The notes under the pieces are model-generated. The model worked only from the letters and a program-made list of their open reading frames with translations, made no database searches and had not been told where the DNA came from. This document shows positions 1-8,540 of a stretch of DNA of 64,000 bases, one piece after another. This stretch comes from CAIYZT01 sp052387855 (GTDB taxonomy: Bacteria; Pseudomonadota; Alphaproteobacteria; Rhodobacterales; Rhodobacteraceae): assembly GCA_052387855.1 (NCBI GenBank), contig JBQTIT010000021.1:62001-126000 (forward strand), read 5' to 3'. The translations under genes and the position numbers were made by a program. Position 1 is the first letter of the stretch, and the number at the start of each line of letters is the position of its first letter.

Positions 1-174
1 CCCTTGCGCGGCGGGTCGCGCCTTTTCGCCTGAACCGTCATCAAGCCGTGATGCGCCGGCGTTAGGCATCGCAGATGTAGGGCTTGCCACGGCGCGAACG
101 CCAGATATAGTGGCGGCAGGCAGGCGCAAAGGGCAAGATCACAGCGGACGGACCAGAATCTAACGAGAGGCGAG

Positions 175-759
175 ATGGACGGCGACTTTCGATCAGAGTT
201 TGTGCGGGAACCGGCGGCGCTGCGCAGCCACCCGGCGCTGGTGCTGAACGCCGATTTCCGACCGCTCAGCTATTACCCGCTGTCGCTCTGGCCCTGGCAG
301 GACGCGATGAAGGCGGTGTTCATGGACCGCGTGACCATCGTCGCCGAATATGACGCGGTGGTGCGAAGCCAGCGGCAAGAGTTCCGCATACCCTCGGTCG
401 TGGTGCTGAAGGACTATGTAAGACCCCAGAAGCGCGTGGCATTCACGCGCTTCAATCTTTTTCTGCGGGACCGGTTCTGCTGCCAGTATTGCGGATCCAA
501 GGGCGATCTGACCTTTGACCATGTGCTGCCCCGCTCGCGCGGGGGGGTCACAAGCTGGGAAAACGTGGTGGCCGCCTGTAGCCCCTGCAATCTGCGCAAG
601 GGGGCGCGGACGCTCAAGCAGTCGGGCTTGCAGTTGCAGCGCCCGCCCCGGATGCCGACCGCCGCCGAGATGCAGGGCTACGGGCGCAGCTTTCCGCCGA
701 ACCACCTGCACGAAAGCTGGATGGACTATCTCTATTGGGATGCCGAACTGGACGCCTGA
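175..759 (+). CDS. HNH endonuclease
   Basis: The 194-aa protein carries a zinc-type HNH nuclease core: a CQYC pair at residues 103-106, then DHVLPRSRGG at 115-124 (catalytic His116), Asn130, and the second Cys pair at 135 and 138 (ACSPCN). Such HNH proteins cleave or nick DNA with a single metal ion. The substrate is not evident and no methylase or phage gene is adjacent. The start is supported by a GAGAGG ribosome site a few bases upstream. The gene stands alone in front of the zwf operon and is followed by a stem-loop. Family assignment is secure; biological role is unknown. Confidence 0.85.
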   Translation: MDGDFRSEFVREPAALRSHPALVLNADFRPLSYYPLSLWPWQDAMKAVFMDRVTIVAEYDAVVRSQRQEFRIPSVVVLKDYVRPQKRVAFTRFNLFLRDRFCCQYCGSKGDLTFDHVLPRSRGGVTSWENVVAACSPCNLRKGARTLKQSGLQLQRPPRMPTAAEMQGYGRSFPPNHLHESWMDYLYWDAELDA

Positions 760-760
760 G

Positions 761-789
761 CCGCCGGCTTGGGCGGGGCCGGCGGCTTT
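761..789 (+). terminator. Stem-loop terminator after the HNH gene
   Basis: A perfect 8-bp inverted repeat, CCGCCGGC (761-768) and GCCGGCGG (778-785), with a 9-nt loop is followed by CTTT. It starts two bases after the HNH stop codon. The T-tract is short, so termination strength is uncertain. Confidence 0.5.
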
Positions 790-930
790 GCCGGGGGCCT
801 GAACGCCGTGTCCCGCATGTGAATGCCCGGCTTTCGGAAATCTGGCTTTGACCCGGCAGGGCCGGTGCCGGGTGGGAATTGCCGTCGCACAGTGCTAGAC
901 ACGGCCGGCGCGGCGCGTTACAAGCCCGTC

Positions 931-942
931 GTTAGCGCTAAC
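931..942. promoter_or_regulatory. LacI-type operator palindrome upstream of zwf
   Basis: GTTAGCGCTAAC is a perfect 12-bp palindrome with the central CG step typical of LacI-family operators. It ends 27 bases before the zwf start codon, so a bound repressor would probably overlap the transcription start or early leader. A sugar-responsive LacI-type regulator of zwf-pgl-pgi is an inference; no such regulator gene lies in this window. Confidence 0.5.
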
Positions 943-969
943 GGAGCGCCTGAAGAAACGAGGGTTGCG

Positions 970-2424
970 ATGGTCTCGCGAGTCATTCCGGTGGAAAGCT
1001 TTGATCTGGTGATCTTTGGCGGTACCGGCGATCTTGCCCGGCGCAAGATCCTTCCGGGCCTTTACCGTCGTTTCCTGGCCGGCCAGATGACGGCCGACAG
1101 CCGCGTCATCGGCTGCGCGCGCGCCGATCTGACCGAAGAGGCCTTTCGCGAGCAGGTGGGCGCCGCCATTGCCGAGTTTGTCCCCGAGGCGCGGCGCGAT
1201 CCGGCCACCATCGCGCAGTTTCTTTCGCGCATCGGCTATGTCTCGATCGACGCCAAGGGCACCGGCGGGTGGGAGGGCCTGCGCGCCATGATGCGCCCCG
1301 GCGTGGTGCGCGCCTTCTATTTCTCGGTCGCGCCCAGCCTGTTCGGCGATCTGGCCGAGCGGCTTCATACCTTTGCCATCGCGGATGCGCAAAGCCGGAT
1401 CGTGGTGGAAAAGCCCTTTGGCCGCGATCTGGCCAGCGCCCGCGCGCTGAACGCGGTCCTGGCCAGCCACTTCGCCGAGGGGCAGATCTACCGGATCGAC
1501 CATTATCTGGGCAAGGAGACGGTGCAGAACCTGATGGCGGTGCGTTTCGCCAACATCCTGTTCGAGCCCTTGTGGAAATCCGAATACATCGACCATGTGC
1601 AGATCACCGTGGCCGAAACCGTGGGGGTCGAGGGGCGCGGCGCCTATTACGACAAGTCCGGCGCGATGCGGGACATGGTGCAGAACCACATGATGCAGCT
1701 TCTGTGCCTGATCGCGATGGAGCCGCCCTATCACTTTGACCCCGACGCGGTGCGCGATGAAAAGCTCAAGGTGATCCGCGCGCTGGAGCCAGTCGGCCCG
1801 GCCGACATCGTGCGCGGCCAGTATCTGGGGGCGGGCGGCGAGGGCGGCTATGTCGAGCACAGCGAAAACCCCGCCAGCCGGACCGAAAGCTACATCGCTC
1901 TCAAGGTCCGGGTGGCCAACTGGCGCTGGAAGGGCACGCCCTTTTACCTGCGCACCGGCAAGAAGCTGCGCGCACGCGCCAGCGAGATCGCCATCACCTT
2001 CAAGGAGCCGCCGCATTCGATCTTTGACGATGCCCGGGGCTGGAAGGAAAACGTGCTTGTCATCCGCCTGCAACCCGACGAGGGCATGGAGTTGATGATG
2101 ATGATCAAGGAGCCGGGCCCCGGCGGCATGCGCCTGATGCAGGTGCCGCTGGACATGTCCTTTGCCGATGCCCTGGGGGTCGAGGCCGAGGATGTGCCCG
2201 ACGCCTATGAACGGCTGGTGATGGACGTGATCCGGGGCAACCAGACCCTCTTCATGCGCGGCGACGAGGTCGAGGCGGCCTGGGCCTGGACCGATCCGAT
2301 CATCCAGGGCTGGGAGACGCGGGGCGAGCGCCCGCAGGGCTATGATCCGGGCTCCTCGGGGCCGGAGGATGCGCTGATGCTGTTGCACCGCGACGGTCGG
2401 CGCTGGCGCGAGATCCGGGGATGA
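970..2424 (+). CDS. zwf: Glucose-6-phosphate 1-dehydrogenase
   Basis: Oxidises glucose 6-phosphate to 6-phosphogluconolactone with NADP, the entry to the Entner-Doudoroff and oxidative pentose phosphate pathways in the cytoplasm. The protein (484 aa, usual length) has the N-terminal nucleotide-binding loop GGTGDLARRK at 17-26 and the G6PD signature RIDHYLGKE at 175-183, which contains the active-site His and Lys. The start was set at ATG 970, behind GAGGG, because the open frame upstream (from 823) is non-conserved sequence containing the operator. The stop overlaps the pgl start (ATGA). First gene of zwf-pgl-pgi. Confidence 0.95.
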   Translation: MVSRVIPVESFDLVIFGGTGDLARRKILPGLYRRFLAGQMTADSRVIGCARADLTEEAFREQVGAAIAEFVPEARRDPATIAQFLSRIGYVSIDAKGTGGWEGLRAMMRPGVVRAFYFSVAPSLFGDLAERLHTFAIADAQSRIVVEKPFGRDLASARALNAVLASHFAEGQIYRIDHYLGKETVQNLMAVRFANILFEPLWKSEYIDHVQITVAETVGVEGRGAYYDKSGAMRDMVQNHMMQLLCLIAMEPPYHFDPDAVRDEKLKVIRALEPVGPADIVRGQYLGAGGEGGYVEHSENPASRTESYIALKVRVANWRWKGTPFYLRTGKKLRARASEIAITFKEPPHSIFDDARGWKENVLVIRLQPDEGMELMMMIKEPGPGGMRLMQVPLDMSFADALGVEAEDVPDAYERLVMDVIRGNQTLFMRGDEVEAAWAWTDPIIQGWETRGERPQGYDPGSSGPEDALMLLHRDGRRWREIRG

Positions 2425-3092
2425 TCTTTCAGGGCTATCCAGACCGCGCCGACCTGGCTCAGGGCCTCGCCGCCCTGATCGCGCAAGAGCTGGCCGCGGC
2501 CAGCGCCGCGCGCGGGCGGGCCAGCCTGTCGGTCCCCGGCGGCACCACGCCCGGCCCGGTGTTCGACGCGCTCTCCCGGGCCGATCTGGACTGGTCAAGG
2601 GTCTCTGTCGTGCTGAATGACGAACGCTGGGTGCCCCCGACGCACCCGCGCTCGAACACGCGGCTGCTGGCCGAGCGGCTTTTTCAGCACCGCGCCGCCG
2701 CCGCGCGGCTGATCCCGCTTTACCGCGACGCGCCAGAGCCGGAACCGGCGCTGAGCGCGCTGGCAGAGGGCCTGCGCCCCCACCTGCCGCTTGACGTGCT
2801 TCTGCTCGGCATGGGCGCCGACATGCACACCGCCTCGCTTTTTCCCGGGGCCGACCTTTTGGCGCAGGCCCTTGCCCCGCAGGCGCCGATCCTGCTGCCG
2901 ATGCGGGCCGAGGCGGCGGGCGAGCCGCGCATCAGCCTGACCGCGCCGGCCCTGACCTCGGCGCGGGCGATCCATGTGCTGATCACCGGCGCCGACAAGC
3001 GGCGGATCATTCACCAGGCCAACGGCCTTTCCCCGGCCACGGCGCCGATCGCGCTGGTGCTGGACAAGGCCACCGTACATTGGGCGGAGTAG
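2421..3092 (+). CDS. pgl: 6-phosphogluconolactonase
   Basis: Hydrolyses 6-phosphogluconolactone to 6-phosphogluconate, immediately downstream of the Zwf reaction. The protein is 223 aa, slightly short for the family. It has the NagB/Pgl-type motifs SVPGGTTP (37-44) and NDERWVPP (66-73), and the HTASLFPG block around 136-143. In that block the usual GxDGHTAS reads GADMHTAS, so the Gly before His is Met. The start codon overlaps the zwf stop by 4 bases, indicating translational coupling; pgi follows after 3 bases. Confidence 0.93.
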   Translation: MIFQGYPDRADLAQGLAALIAQELAAASAARGRASLSVPGGTTPGPVFDALSRADLDWSRVSVVLNDERWVPPTHPRSNTRLLAERLFQHRAAAARLIPLYRDAPEPEPALSALAEGLRPHLPLDVLLLGMGADMHTASLFPGADLLAQALAPQAPILLPMRAEAAGEPRISLTAPALTSARAIHVLITGADKRRIIHQANGLSPATAPIALVLDKATVHWAE

Positions 3093-3095
3093 ACG

Positions 3096-4703
3096 ATGAA
3101 CGACATCTGGAACCGCCTTGCGGCGCTTTGGGACAAGACAGCGGATCGCCCGATCCTTGACCTTTTCGCCGCCGATCCGGCCCGGGCGCAGCGCTTTTCG
3201 GCGCGCGCCGGCGCGATGCTCCTGGACTATTCCAAGACCGGCATCGACGATGCGGCCCGCGCGGCCCTGATCGAACTGGCGGCGGCCTCGGGCCTGGACG
3301 AAAAGCGCGCCGCCATGTTCGGCGGCGAGAGCATCAACGAGACCGAGGGCCGCGCCGTGCTGCACGTCGCGCTGCGCGCGCCCCAGGATGCGGTCATCAC
3401 CACCGGCGGGCAAGACGTGCTGCCGCAGGTGCGCGCGGTGCGGGCGCGGATGGCGCGCTTTGCAGACGACGTCCGCTCGGGCGCCTTCGCCGGCCAGGGC
3501 GGCCAAATCCGCGATGTCGTCAACATCGGCATCGGCGGGTCCGACCTCGGCCCGGCCATGGCGACGCTGGCGCTGGCGCCCTGTCACGACGGGCCGCGCC
3601 TGCACTACGTCTCGAATGTCGACGGCGCGCATGTGCATGATGTGCTGAAAGGGCTGGACCCCGAAACGACGCTGGTCATCGTCGCCTCCAAGACCTTCAC
3701 CACCATCGAGACGATGACCAACGCCGACACCGCCAAGAGATGGATGGCCACCACGGTGCGCGACCCCGGCGCGCAGTTCGCCGCCGTCTCGACCGCCTCT
3801 GACAAGACGGCTGCCTATGGCATTGATCCCTCCCGTGTCTTCGGCTTCGCCGATTGGGTCGGCGGGCGCTATTCGCTCTGGGGCCCGATCGGACTGGGGC
3901 TGATGCTGGCCATCGGCCCGGCCGCCTTTGACGACTTTCTCGCCGGCGCGCGCGACATGGACACGCGCTTTCTCACCGCCCCCCTGGCGGACAACATGCC
4001 CGTCATGCTGGCCCTGGTCGGCATCTGGCACAACCAGGTCTGCGGCCACGCCACCCGCGCCGTGCTGCCCTATGACCAGCGCCTGTCACGCCTGCCGGCC
4101 TATCTGCAACAGCTTGAGATGGAATCGAACGGCAAGCGCGTGGCGATGGATGGCGCCGATCTGACGATGCACTCCGGCCCCGTGGTCTGGGGCGAGCCCG
4201 GCACCAACGGCCAGCATGCCTTTTACCAGCTCATCCACCAGGGCACCCGCGTGGTCCCTTGCGAATTCCTGGTGGCGCGCGAGGGGCACGAGCCCGACCT
4301 CGCCCACCAGCACCTCCTGCTGGTGGCCAACTGCCTTGCCCAGTCCGAGGCGCTGATGCGCGGCCGCTCGCTGGACGAGGCGCGGGCGATCATGGCGGCC
4401 AGGGGCCTCACCGGGGCCGAGCTTGACCGCCAGGCCCGCCACCGGGTCTTTCCGGGCAACCGTCCCTCGACCACGCTGGCCTATCCGAAACTGACCCCCT
4501 TCACGCTGGGCCAGATCATCGCGCTCTACGAGCACCGGGTCTTTGTCGAAGGCGTGATCCTCGGCATCAACTCCTACGACCAATGGGGGGTGGAACTGGG
4601 CAAGGAACTCGCCCTGGCCCTGCAACCCGTGCTGGAGGGCAAGATGGGAACGACAGGCAAGGATGGCTCCACCGCGGCGCTGGTGGCCTATCTGAAACCC
4701 TGA
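3096..4703 (+). CDS. pgi: Glucose-6-phosphate isomerase
   Basis: Interconverts glucose 6-phosphate and fructose 6-phosphate in the cytoplasm. The 535-aa protein shows the phosphate-binding SKTFTT segment near residue 203, the GGRYSLWGPIG block, the catalytic Glu segment ESNGKR near 343, the His-containing GTNGQHAFYQ near 369, and the C-terminal signature SYDQWGVELGK near 493 with the catalytic Lys. It lies 3 bases after pgl, as the third gene of the operon. No edd/eda genes are present in the window, so the fate of 6-phosphogluconate cannot be read here. A palindromic repeat element follows and may end the transcript. Confidence 0.96.
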   Translation: MNDIWNRLAALWDKTADRPILDLFAADPARAQRFSARAGAMLLDYSKTGIDDAARAALIELAAASGLDEKRAAMFGGESINETEGRAVLHVALRAPQDAVITTGGQDVLPQVRAVRARMARFADDVRSGAFAGQGGQIRDVVNIGIGGSDLGPAMATLALAPCHDGPRLHYVSNVDGAHVHDVLKGLDPETTLVIVASKTFTTIETMTNADTAKRWMATTVRDPGAQFAAVSTASDKTAAYGIDPSRVFGFADWVGGRYSLWGPIGLGLMLAIGPAAFDDFLAGARDMDTRFLTAPLADNMPVMLALVGIWHNQVCGHATRAVLPYDQRLSRLPAYLQQLEMESNGKRVAMDGADLTMHSGPVVWGEPGTNGQHAFYQLIHQGTRVVPCEFLVAREGHEPDLAHQHLLLVANCLAQSEALMRGRSLDEARAIMAARGLTGAELDRQARHRVFPGNRPSTTLAYPKLTPFTLGQIIALYEHRVFVEGVILGINSYDQWGVELGKELALALQPVLEGKMGTTGKDGSTAALVAYLKP

Positions 4704-4710
4704 CGCCCAT

Positions 4711-4790
4711 TCACTTTGGGAAAAATATCCCACTGGGGGGGCGCCATTGCCCCGCGGGGCACTGGCAATGGGGGGATGTGAAATCCCCCC
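4711..4790 (+). repeat. Intergenic palindromic element, copy 1
   Basis: It sits between the convergent genes pgi and ridA. In order it holds a TTCACTTTGGGAAAAATATCC box, a G-run, a palindrome (CCATTGCC..GGCAATGG around CCCCGCGGGG), and a terminal hairpin GGGGGGAT-GTGAA-ATCCCCCC (4770-4790). Related copies with the same order of parts occur at 49028-49099 (reverse orientation) and 61446-61511. It probably also works as a transcription terminator. Confidence 0.6.
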
Positions 4791-4793
4791 CTC

Positions 4794-5147
4794 TTACTTC
4801 AGCGCGGCGGTGACGATGATCTCGACCTTGTAGTCGGGATTGGCCAGCTTGGCCTCTCCCGTGGCGCGGCCGGGCGTATGGCCCGCCGGAACCCATCCGT
4901 CCCAGACCGCGTTCATCTCGGCGAAATCGGCCATGTCGGCCAGCCAGATCTGCGCCGACAGGATGCGGGTCTTGTCGGTGCCGGCCTCTGCCAGGATGCG
5001 GTCAACCTCGGCCAGGCAGTCGGCGGTCTGCTGCGCGACCGAGCCGCCGGGCTTGCCGACCTGTCCGGCCAGCCAGGCAATGCCGTTGTAGCACACCGCC
5101 TCGGACATGCGCTTGCCGATGCCGATGCGTTTGATATCGTTGTTCAT
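4794..5147 (-). CDS. RidA/YjgF family enamine/imine deaminase
   Basis: The 117-aa protein belongs to the RidA (YjgF/YER057c/UK114) family, which hydrolyses reactive 2-aminoacrylate-type imines released by PLP enzymes. The family fold is visible in the central GQVGKPGGSVAQQT and the C-terminal GRATGEAKL..YKVEIIVTAA. Arg94 fits the conserved imine-binding arginine. The start at 5147 has an AAGGTGA ribosome site; a longer in-frame extension runs into tRNA-Gly and is rejected. It converges on pgi across the repeat element. The subfamily, and hence the true substrate, is not certain. Confidence 0.88.
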   Translation of the reverse strand: MNNDIKRIGIGKRMSEAVCYNGIAWLAGQVGKPGGSVAQQTADCLAEVDRILAEAGTDKTRILSAQIWLADMADFAEMNAVWDGWVPAGHTPGRATGEAKLANPDYKVEIIVTAALK

Positions 5148-5207
5148 TGGGTCACCTTTCGGGAATTGACCCCCGCTCAGTACCCGCATTTTCGGCAAAG
5201 GGAAAGA

Positions 5208-5281
5208 TGGAGCGGGTGAGGGGAATCGAACCCCCGTATTCAGCTTGGGAAGCTGCTGCTCTGCCATTGAGCTACACCCGC
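5208..5281 (-). tRNA. tRNA-Gly (anticodon CCC)
   Basis: The minus strand folds into a standard cloverleaf: acceptor GCGGGTG/CACCCGC, D-arm with GTAGCTCAATGGCAGAGC, anticodon loop TTCCCAA giving CCC, and T-arm GGGGGTTCGATTCCCC. The 3' CCA is encoded (5210-5208). Total length is 74 nt including CCA. Nothing unusual except a G-A mismatch at the top of the anticodon stem. Confidence 0.95.
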
Positions 5282-5315
5282 ATGCGCCCTCAGATAGGCC
5301 AGCGCGCGGCCCCCG

Positions 5316-7361
5316 TCAAGCCGGGCCGCGCCGCCGCCGCCCGCCCCGGTCGCCACCCGAACCGGAGGTGTTGAAGGACACATCGGGCAGGCTGACGATC
5401 CTGGCCAGTTCGGGAAAGGGGTCCACCGCGTTGGGAATCGCCGAGGCATTGACGAAGTGCTCCTGAAAGCGCGGCTCGATGGCGGTTTCGACCTTGTGGA
5501 TCTGGTGCACCGTCGCCTCGATGGCGTCGCGCGCGGCGCGGTTGCACAGCGCGATGCGCGCGCCCGTGCCGGCGGCGTTCCCGGCCGAGGTGACGCGGTC
5601 GAGCGGCACATCGGGGATCATGCCCAGCACCATGGCGTGCTTGGGGCTGATATGGGCGCCAAAGGCGCCGGCCAGGGTCACGCGGTCGACCGTGGCCACG
5701 CCCATCTCGTCCATCAAGAGCCGGGCGCCGGCATAGAGCGCGGCCTTGGCAAGCTGGATCGCGCGGATGTCGCCCTGGGTCACGGTGATCCGGGGCCCGC
5801 CCTCGGCGCTGCCGTCGTGCAAGAGATAGGCATGGGTGCGCCCCTCGGGCTCGCAGCGCAGGGTTCCGGTCTGGTCCGGCCCGCCGATCAGGCCGCCCGC
5901 GTCGACCAGCCCGGCCATGCGCATCTCGGCCACCGCCTCGATGATGCCAGAGCCGCAGATGCCGGTGATGCCGCTGGCCGACGTGGCGGCAGCAAAGCCC
6001 GGATCGTCCGACCACAGGTCGGACCCGATGACGCGAAAGCGCGGCTCTTTCGTCACCGGGTCGATCTCGACCCGTTCGATGGCCCCCGGCGCGGCCCGCT
6101 GGCCGGAGGAGATCTGCGCGCCCTCGAACGCCGGCCCCGTCGGCGAAGAGCAGGCCAGCACCCGGGTTTCGTTGCCCAGCAAAAGCTCGGCATTGGTGCC
6201 CACATCGACGATCAGCACCATGTCCTTTGACTTGCCCGGCTCTTCGGACAGCGCCACGGCGGCGCAGTCGGCCCCGACATGGCCCGCGATGCAGGGCAGC
6301 ACATAGACGCGGGCGGCATCGTGGATGTTGGTCAGTTCAAGGTCTGCGCCGTTCAGCGACAGGCTGCCCGATGTGGCCAGCGCAAAGGGGGCCTGGCCCA
6401 GTTCCACCGGATCGATGCCCATCAAGAGATGGTGCATCACCGGGTTCATCACAAAGACCACCTCATAGATCGACGCCGGGTCGATCTGCGCCTCTTCGGC
6501 GATGGACTTGGCCAGGGCGTTGATCGCCGCGCGCACGGCGCGGGTCATCTCGACATCGCCGCCCGGGTTCATCATCGCGTAGGAAACGCGGCTCATCAGA
6601 TCCTCGCCAAAGCGGATCTGCGGGTTCATCACCCCGGCCGAGGCCAGCACCGCGCCGTCCTGAAGATCGCACAGATGCGCCGCGATGGTGGTGGAGCCAA
6701 GGTCGATGGCCAGTCCATGCAGCTTGCCCTCGTGATAGCCCGGCCACATGTCGAGAATGCGGTAGCGCGCATCGTGGTTGCCCTTGTGCAGCGCCACGGT
6801 GACCTTCCACGCGCCCTTGCGCAGCACGGGCTGCAAGCGGCGGAGCAGCGAAAGCTCGGCCGCGATGCCGGTCACCTGCCATTGCTGTTCCAGCGCCCGG
6901 GCAAGACGCTCGAAATCGCCCGTCGGCTCGTGCATGTCGGGCTCGTCCACCTCGACGTAATAAAGGCGCGTGGCCGGGTCCATGACGATGTCGCGCTGGG
7001 TGGCCGACTTGCGGATGACCTGCTTGTGGACCTGGCTTTCGGGCGGCACATCGACCACGACATCGCCCATCACCTTGGCCTGGCAGCCCAGGCGCCGCCC
7101 GTCGACCAGGCCGCGGATGCGCTTGTAGCGCGCCTCGACCTCGTTCCATTCCGACAGGGCGCCGGCGTCGACCGTGACGCCGTGCTTGGGGAACTCGCCA
7201 TAGCCCGGGGTGATCTGGCACTTGGAGCAGATGCCGCGCCCGCCGCAGACCGAATCGAGGTCGACGCCAAGCTGTCGCGCCGCCGTCAGGATCGGCGTTC
7301 CGATGGCGAAACGGCCCCTCTTGCCCGAGGGGGTGAAAATGACGAGGGCATCCATGGGCAT
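5316..7361 (-). CDS. ASKHA-domain ferredoxin, corrinoid-activation type (RamA/RACo-like, DUF4445)
   Basis: Proteins of this family reduce cob(II)alamin on corrinoid methyltransfer proteins in an ATP-dependent way, returning them to the active Co(I) state. The 681-aa protein has an N-terminal [2Fe-2S] ferredoxin domain with Cys39, Cys45, Cys48 and Cys93, a linker, then an ASKHA ATPase-like domain with the phosphate loops AIDLGSTTIAAHL (218-230) and LIVDVGTNAELLL (about 382-394). The C-terminus is an RG-rich basic tail. The start at 7361 is preceded by AGGAG. It is downstream of the methyltransferase and MetF-like genes, although a terminator-like hairpin intervenes. Function is inferred from the family and the neighbours. 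Confidence 0.85.
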   Translation of the reverse strand: MPMDALVIFTPSGKRGRFAIGTPILTAARQLGVDLDSVCGGRGICSKCQITPGYGEFPKHGVTVDAGALSEWNEVEARYKRIRGLVDGRRLGCQAKVMGDVVVDVPPESQVHKQVIRKSATQRDIVMDPATRLYYVEVDEPDMHEPTGDFERLARALEQQWQVTGIAAELSLLRRLQPVLRKGAWKVTVALHKGNHDARYRILDMWPGYHEGKLHGLAIDLGSTTIAAHLCDLQDGAVLASAGVMNPQIRFGEDLMSRVSYAMMNPGGDVEMTRAVRAAINALAKSIAEEAQIDPASIYEVVFVMNPVMHHLLMGIDPVELGQAPFALATSGSLSLNGADLELTNIHDAARVYVLPCIAGHVGADCAAVALSEEPGKSKDMVLIVDVGTNAELLLGNETRVLACSSPTGPAFEGAQISSGQRAAPGAIERVEIDPVTKEPRFRVIGSDLWSDDPGFAAATSASGITGICGSGIIEAVAEMRMAGLVDAGGLIGGPDQTGTLRCEPEGRTHAYLLHDGSAEGGPRITVTQGDIRAIQLAKAALYAGARLLMDEMGVATVDRVTLAGAFGAHISPKHAMVLGMIPDVPLDRVTSAGNAAGTGARIALCNRAARDAIEATVHQIHKVETAIEPRFQEHFVNASAIPNAVDPFPELARIVSLPDVSFNTSGSGGDRGGRRRRGPA

Positions 7362-7484
7362 CAAACTCTCCTGCGCGCAGGGTGGTTTTAGGCGCAGCGC
7401 GCGCAGGTTCAATGCCTGTTTGCGTCATTTGACCGGGCGCGAGCGGCCAGAGCGGCGGGGCAGGTGCGATTTTTGGACAAACTA

Positions 7485-7518
7485 CGAGAAAAGCCCGACC
7501 CTTGTGCAAGGATCGGGC
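7485..7518 (-). terminator. Rho-independent terminator inside the C1 cluster
   Basis: On the minus strand, GCCCGATCCTTG and CAAGGGTCGGGC form a long stem with one mismatch (7518-7493), followed by TTTTC. It lies 26 bases after the methyltransferase stop and 124 bases before the ASKHA start, so it may end the upstream transcript or attenuate expression of the ASKHA gene. Confidence 0.65.
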
Positions 7519-7544
7519 CTGACTCCGATATGACCTGCGGGGCG

Positions 7545-8525
7545 TTACGCCCGTCCGCGCCGCCCGCCGCGCCGCCCGCCGGCGGCCGAGGTGGCGGCGG
7601 CCGAGGCCTCGGCAAAGGAAAGCCCGCCTTCGACCGCCTCAAGGATCTTGGAAAACTTGATCCACTCGCCGCCGTTCGCATCGTGGTTCATCAGCATGTT
7701 GGCGGCGCGGATCGCCTCCATCTCGACCTGGCGGACCGGGTTCATGATGGCCGAGGTCATGCCGGCCGAGATCGCCATCGGCAGAAACGCGGCGTTGACG
7801 CCGTGCCGCTGCGGCAGGCCGAACGAGATGTTCGACGCGCCGCAGGTGGTGTTGACGCCCAGCTCTTCGCGCAGGCGGCGCACCAGGGCAAAGACCTGCT
7901 GGCCGGCGGTCGACATGGCGCCGATCGGCATGACCAGCGGGTCGACCACGATGTCATGCGCCGGAATGCCGAAATCGGCGGCGCGCTCGACGATCTTTTT
8001 CGCCACGGCAAAGCGTACGTCCGGGTCCTGGCTGATGCCGGTGTCGTCGTTCGAGATCGCCACCACCGGCACGTTGTATTTCTTGACCAGCGGCAGGACC
8101 AGCTCAAGCCGCTCTTCCTCGCCGGTGACCGAGTTCAAGAGCGGGCGACCCTCGCAGGCCATCAGGCCGGCCTCCAGCGCGCCGGGAACCGAGCTGTCGA
8201 TGCAAAGCGGCACATCGACCACGCCCTGCACCATCTCGATCAGCGCCTTCATCAGGGGCGGTTCGACAAAGTTGTTGTCGGCATAGCGCGGGTCCTCGGC
8301 CATCTTGTTGGTAAAGACCGCGCCCGAGTTGATGTCGAGCACCGTCGCGCCGCAGGCGACCTGTTCCAGCGCATCTTTCAGCACCGTCTCGAAATTGCCC
8401 ATCTCCAGCTCGGCCGCCAGCTTCTTGCGGCCGGTGGGATTGATGCGCTCGCCGATGACGGTAAAGGGCTCGTCAAAGCCGATGATGACGGTTTTCGTCT
8501 TTGATTCCAGCACTGTGCGGGTCAT
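7545..8525 (-). CDS. Pterin-binding methyltransferase (methyltetrahydrofolate:corrinoid type)
   Basis: The 326-aa TIM-barrel protein resembles the pterin-binding domain of MetH and AcsE. It has GERINPTGRK (26-35) at the pterin site, CIDSS, the SNDDTG block, and CGASNISFGLP, equivalent to the NxSFGLP motif of methyl-H4folate:corrinoid methyltransferases. It would move a methyl group between a corrinoid protein and tetrahydrofolate. The C-terminus is a short RG-rich tail after an Ala-rich stretch. A MetF-like gene lies 15 bases upstream and the ASKHA activator downstream, consistent with a corrinoid one-carbon pathway. No corrinoid-binding protein is present in the window. Confidence 0.87.
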   Translation of the reverse strand: MTRTVLESKTKTVIIGFDEPFTVIGERINPTGRKKLAAELEMGNFETVLKDALEQVACGATVLDINSGAVFTNKMAEDPRYADNNFVEPPLMKALIEMVQGVVDVPLCIDSSVPGALEAGLMACEGRPLLNSVTGEEERLELVLPLVKKYNVPVVAISNDDTGISQDPDVRFAVAKKIVERAADFGIPAHDIVVDPLVMPIGAMSTAGQQVFALVRRLREELGVNTTCGASNISFGLPQRHGVNAAFLPMAISAGMTSAIMNPVRQVEMEAIRAANMLMNHDANGGEWIKFSKILEAVEGGLSFAEASAAATSAAGGRRGGRRGRA

Positions 8526-8540
8526 GGTTCAACCTATCTC

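Noticed and set aside
62..142. 26-codon minus-strand frame with a protein-like HYIWRSRRGKPYICDA end.
   Set aside because: No ribosome site, starts with GTG, and no family recognised. The 1-33 plus-strand frame ending in TGA could be the tail of an upstream gene but is too short to call.
895..2598. Long antisense frame (567 codons) opposite zwf.
   Set aside because: Shadow of a GC-rich coding strand; composition is His/Arg/Gly-rich with no family motif. The same applies to the large antisense frames opposite pgi, argC-argS and the permeases.
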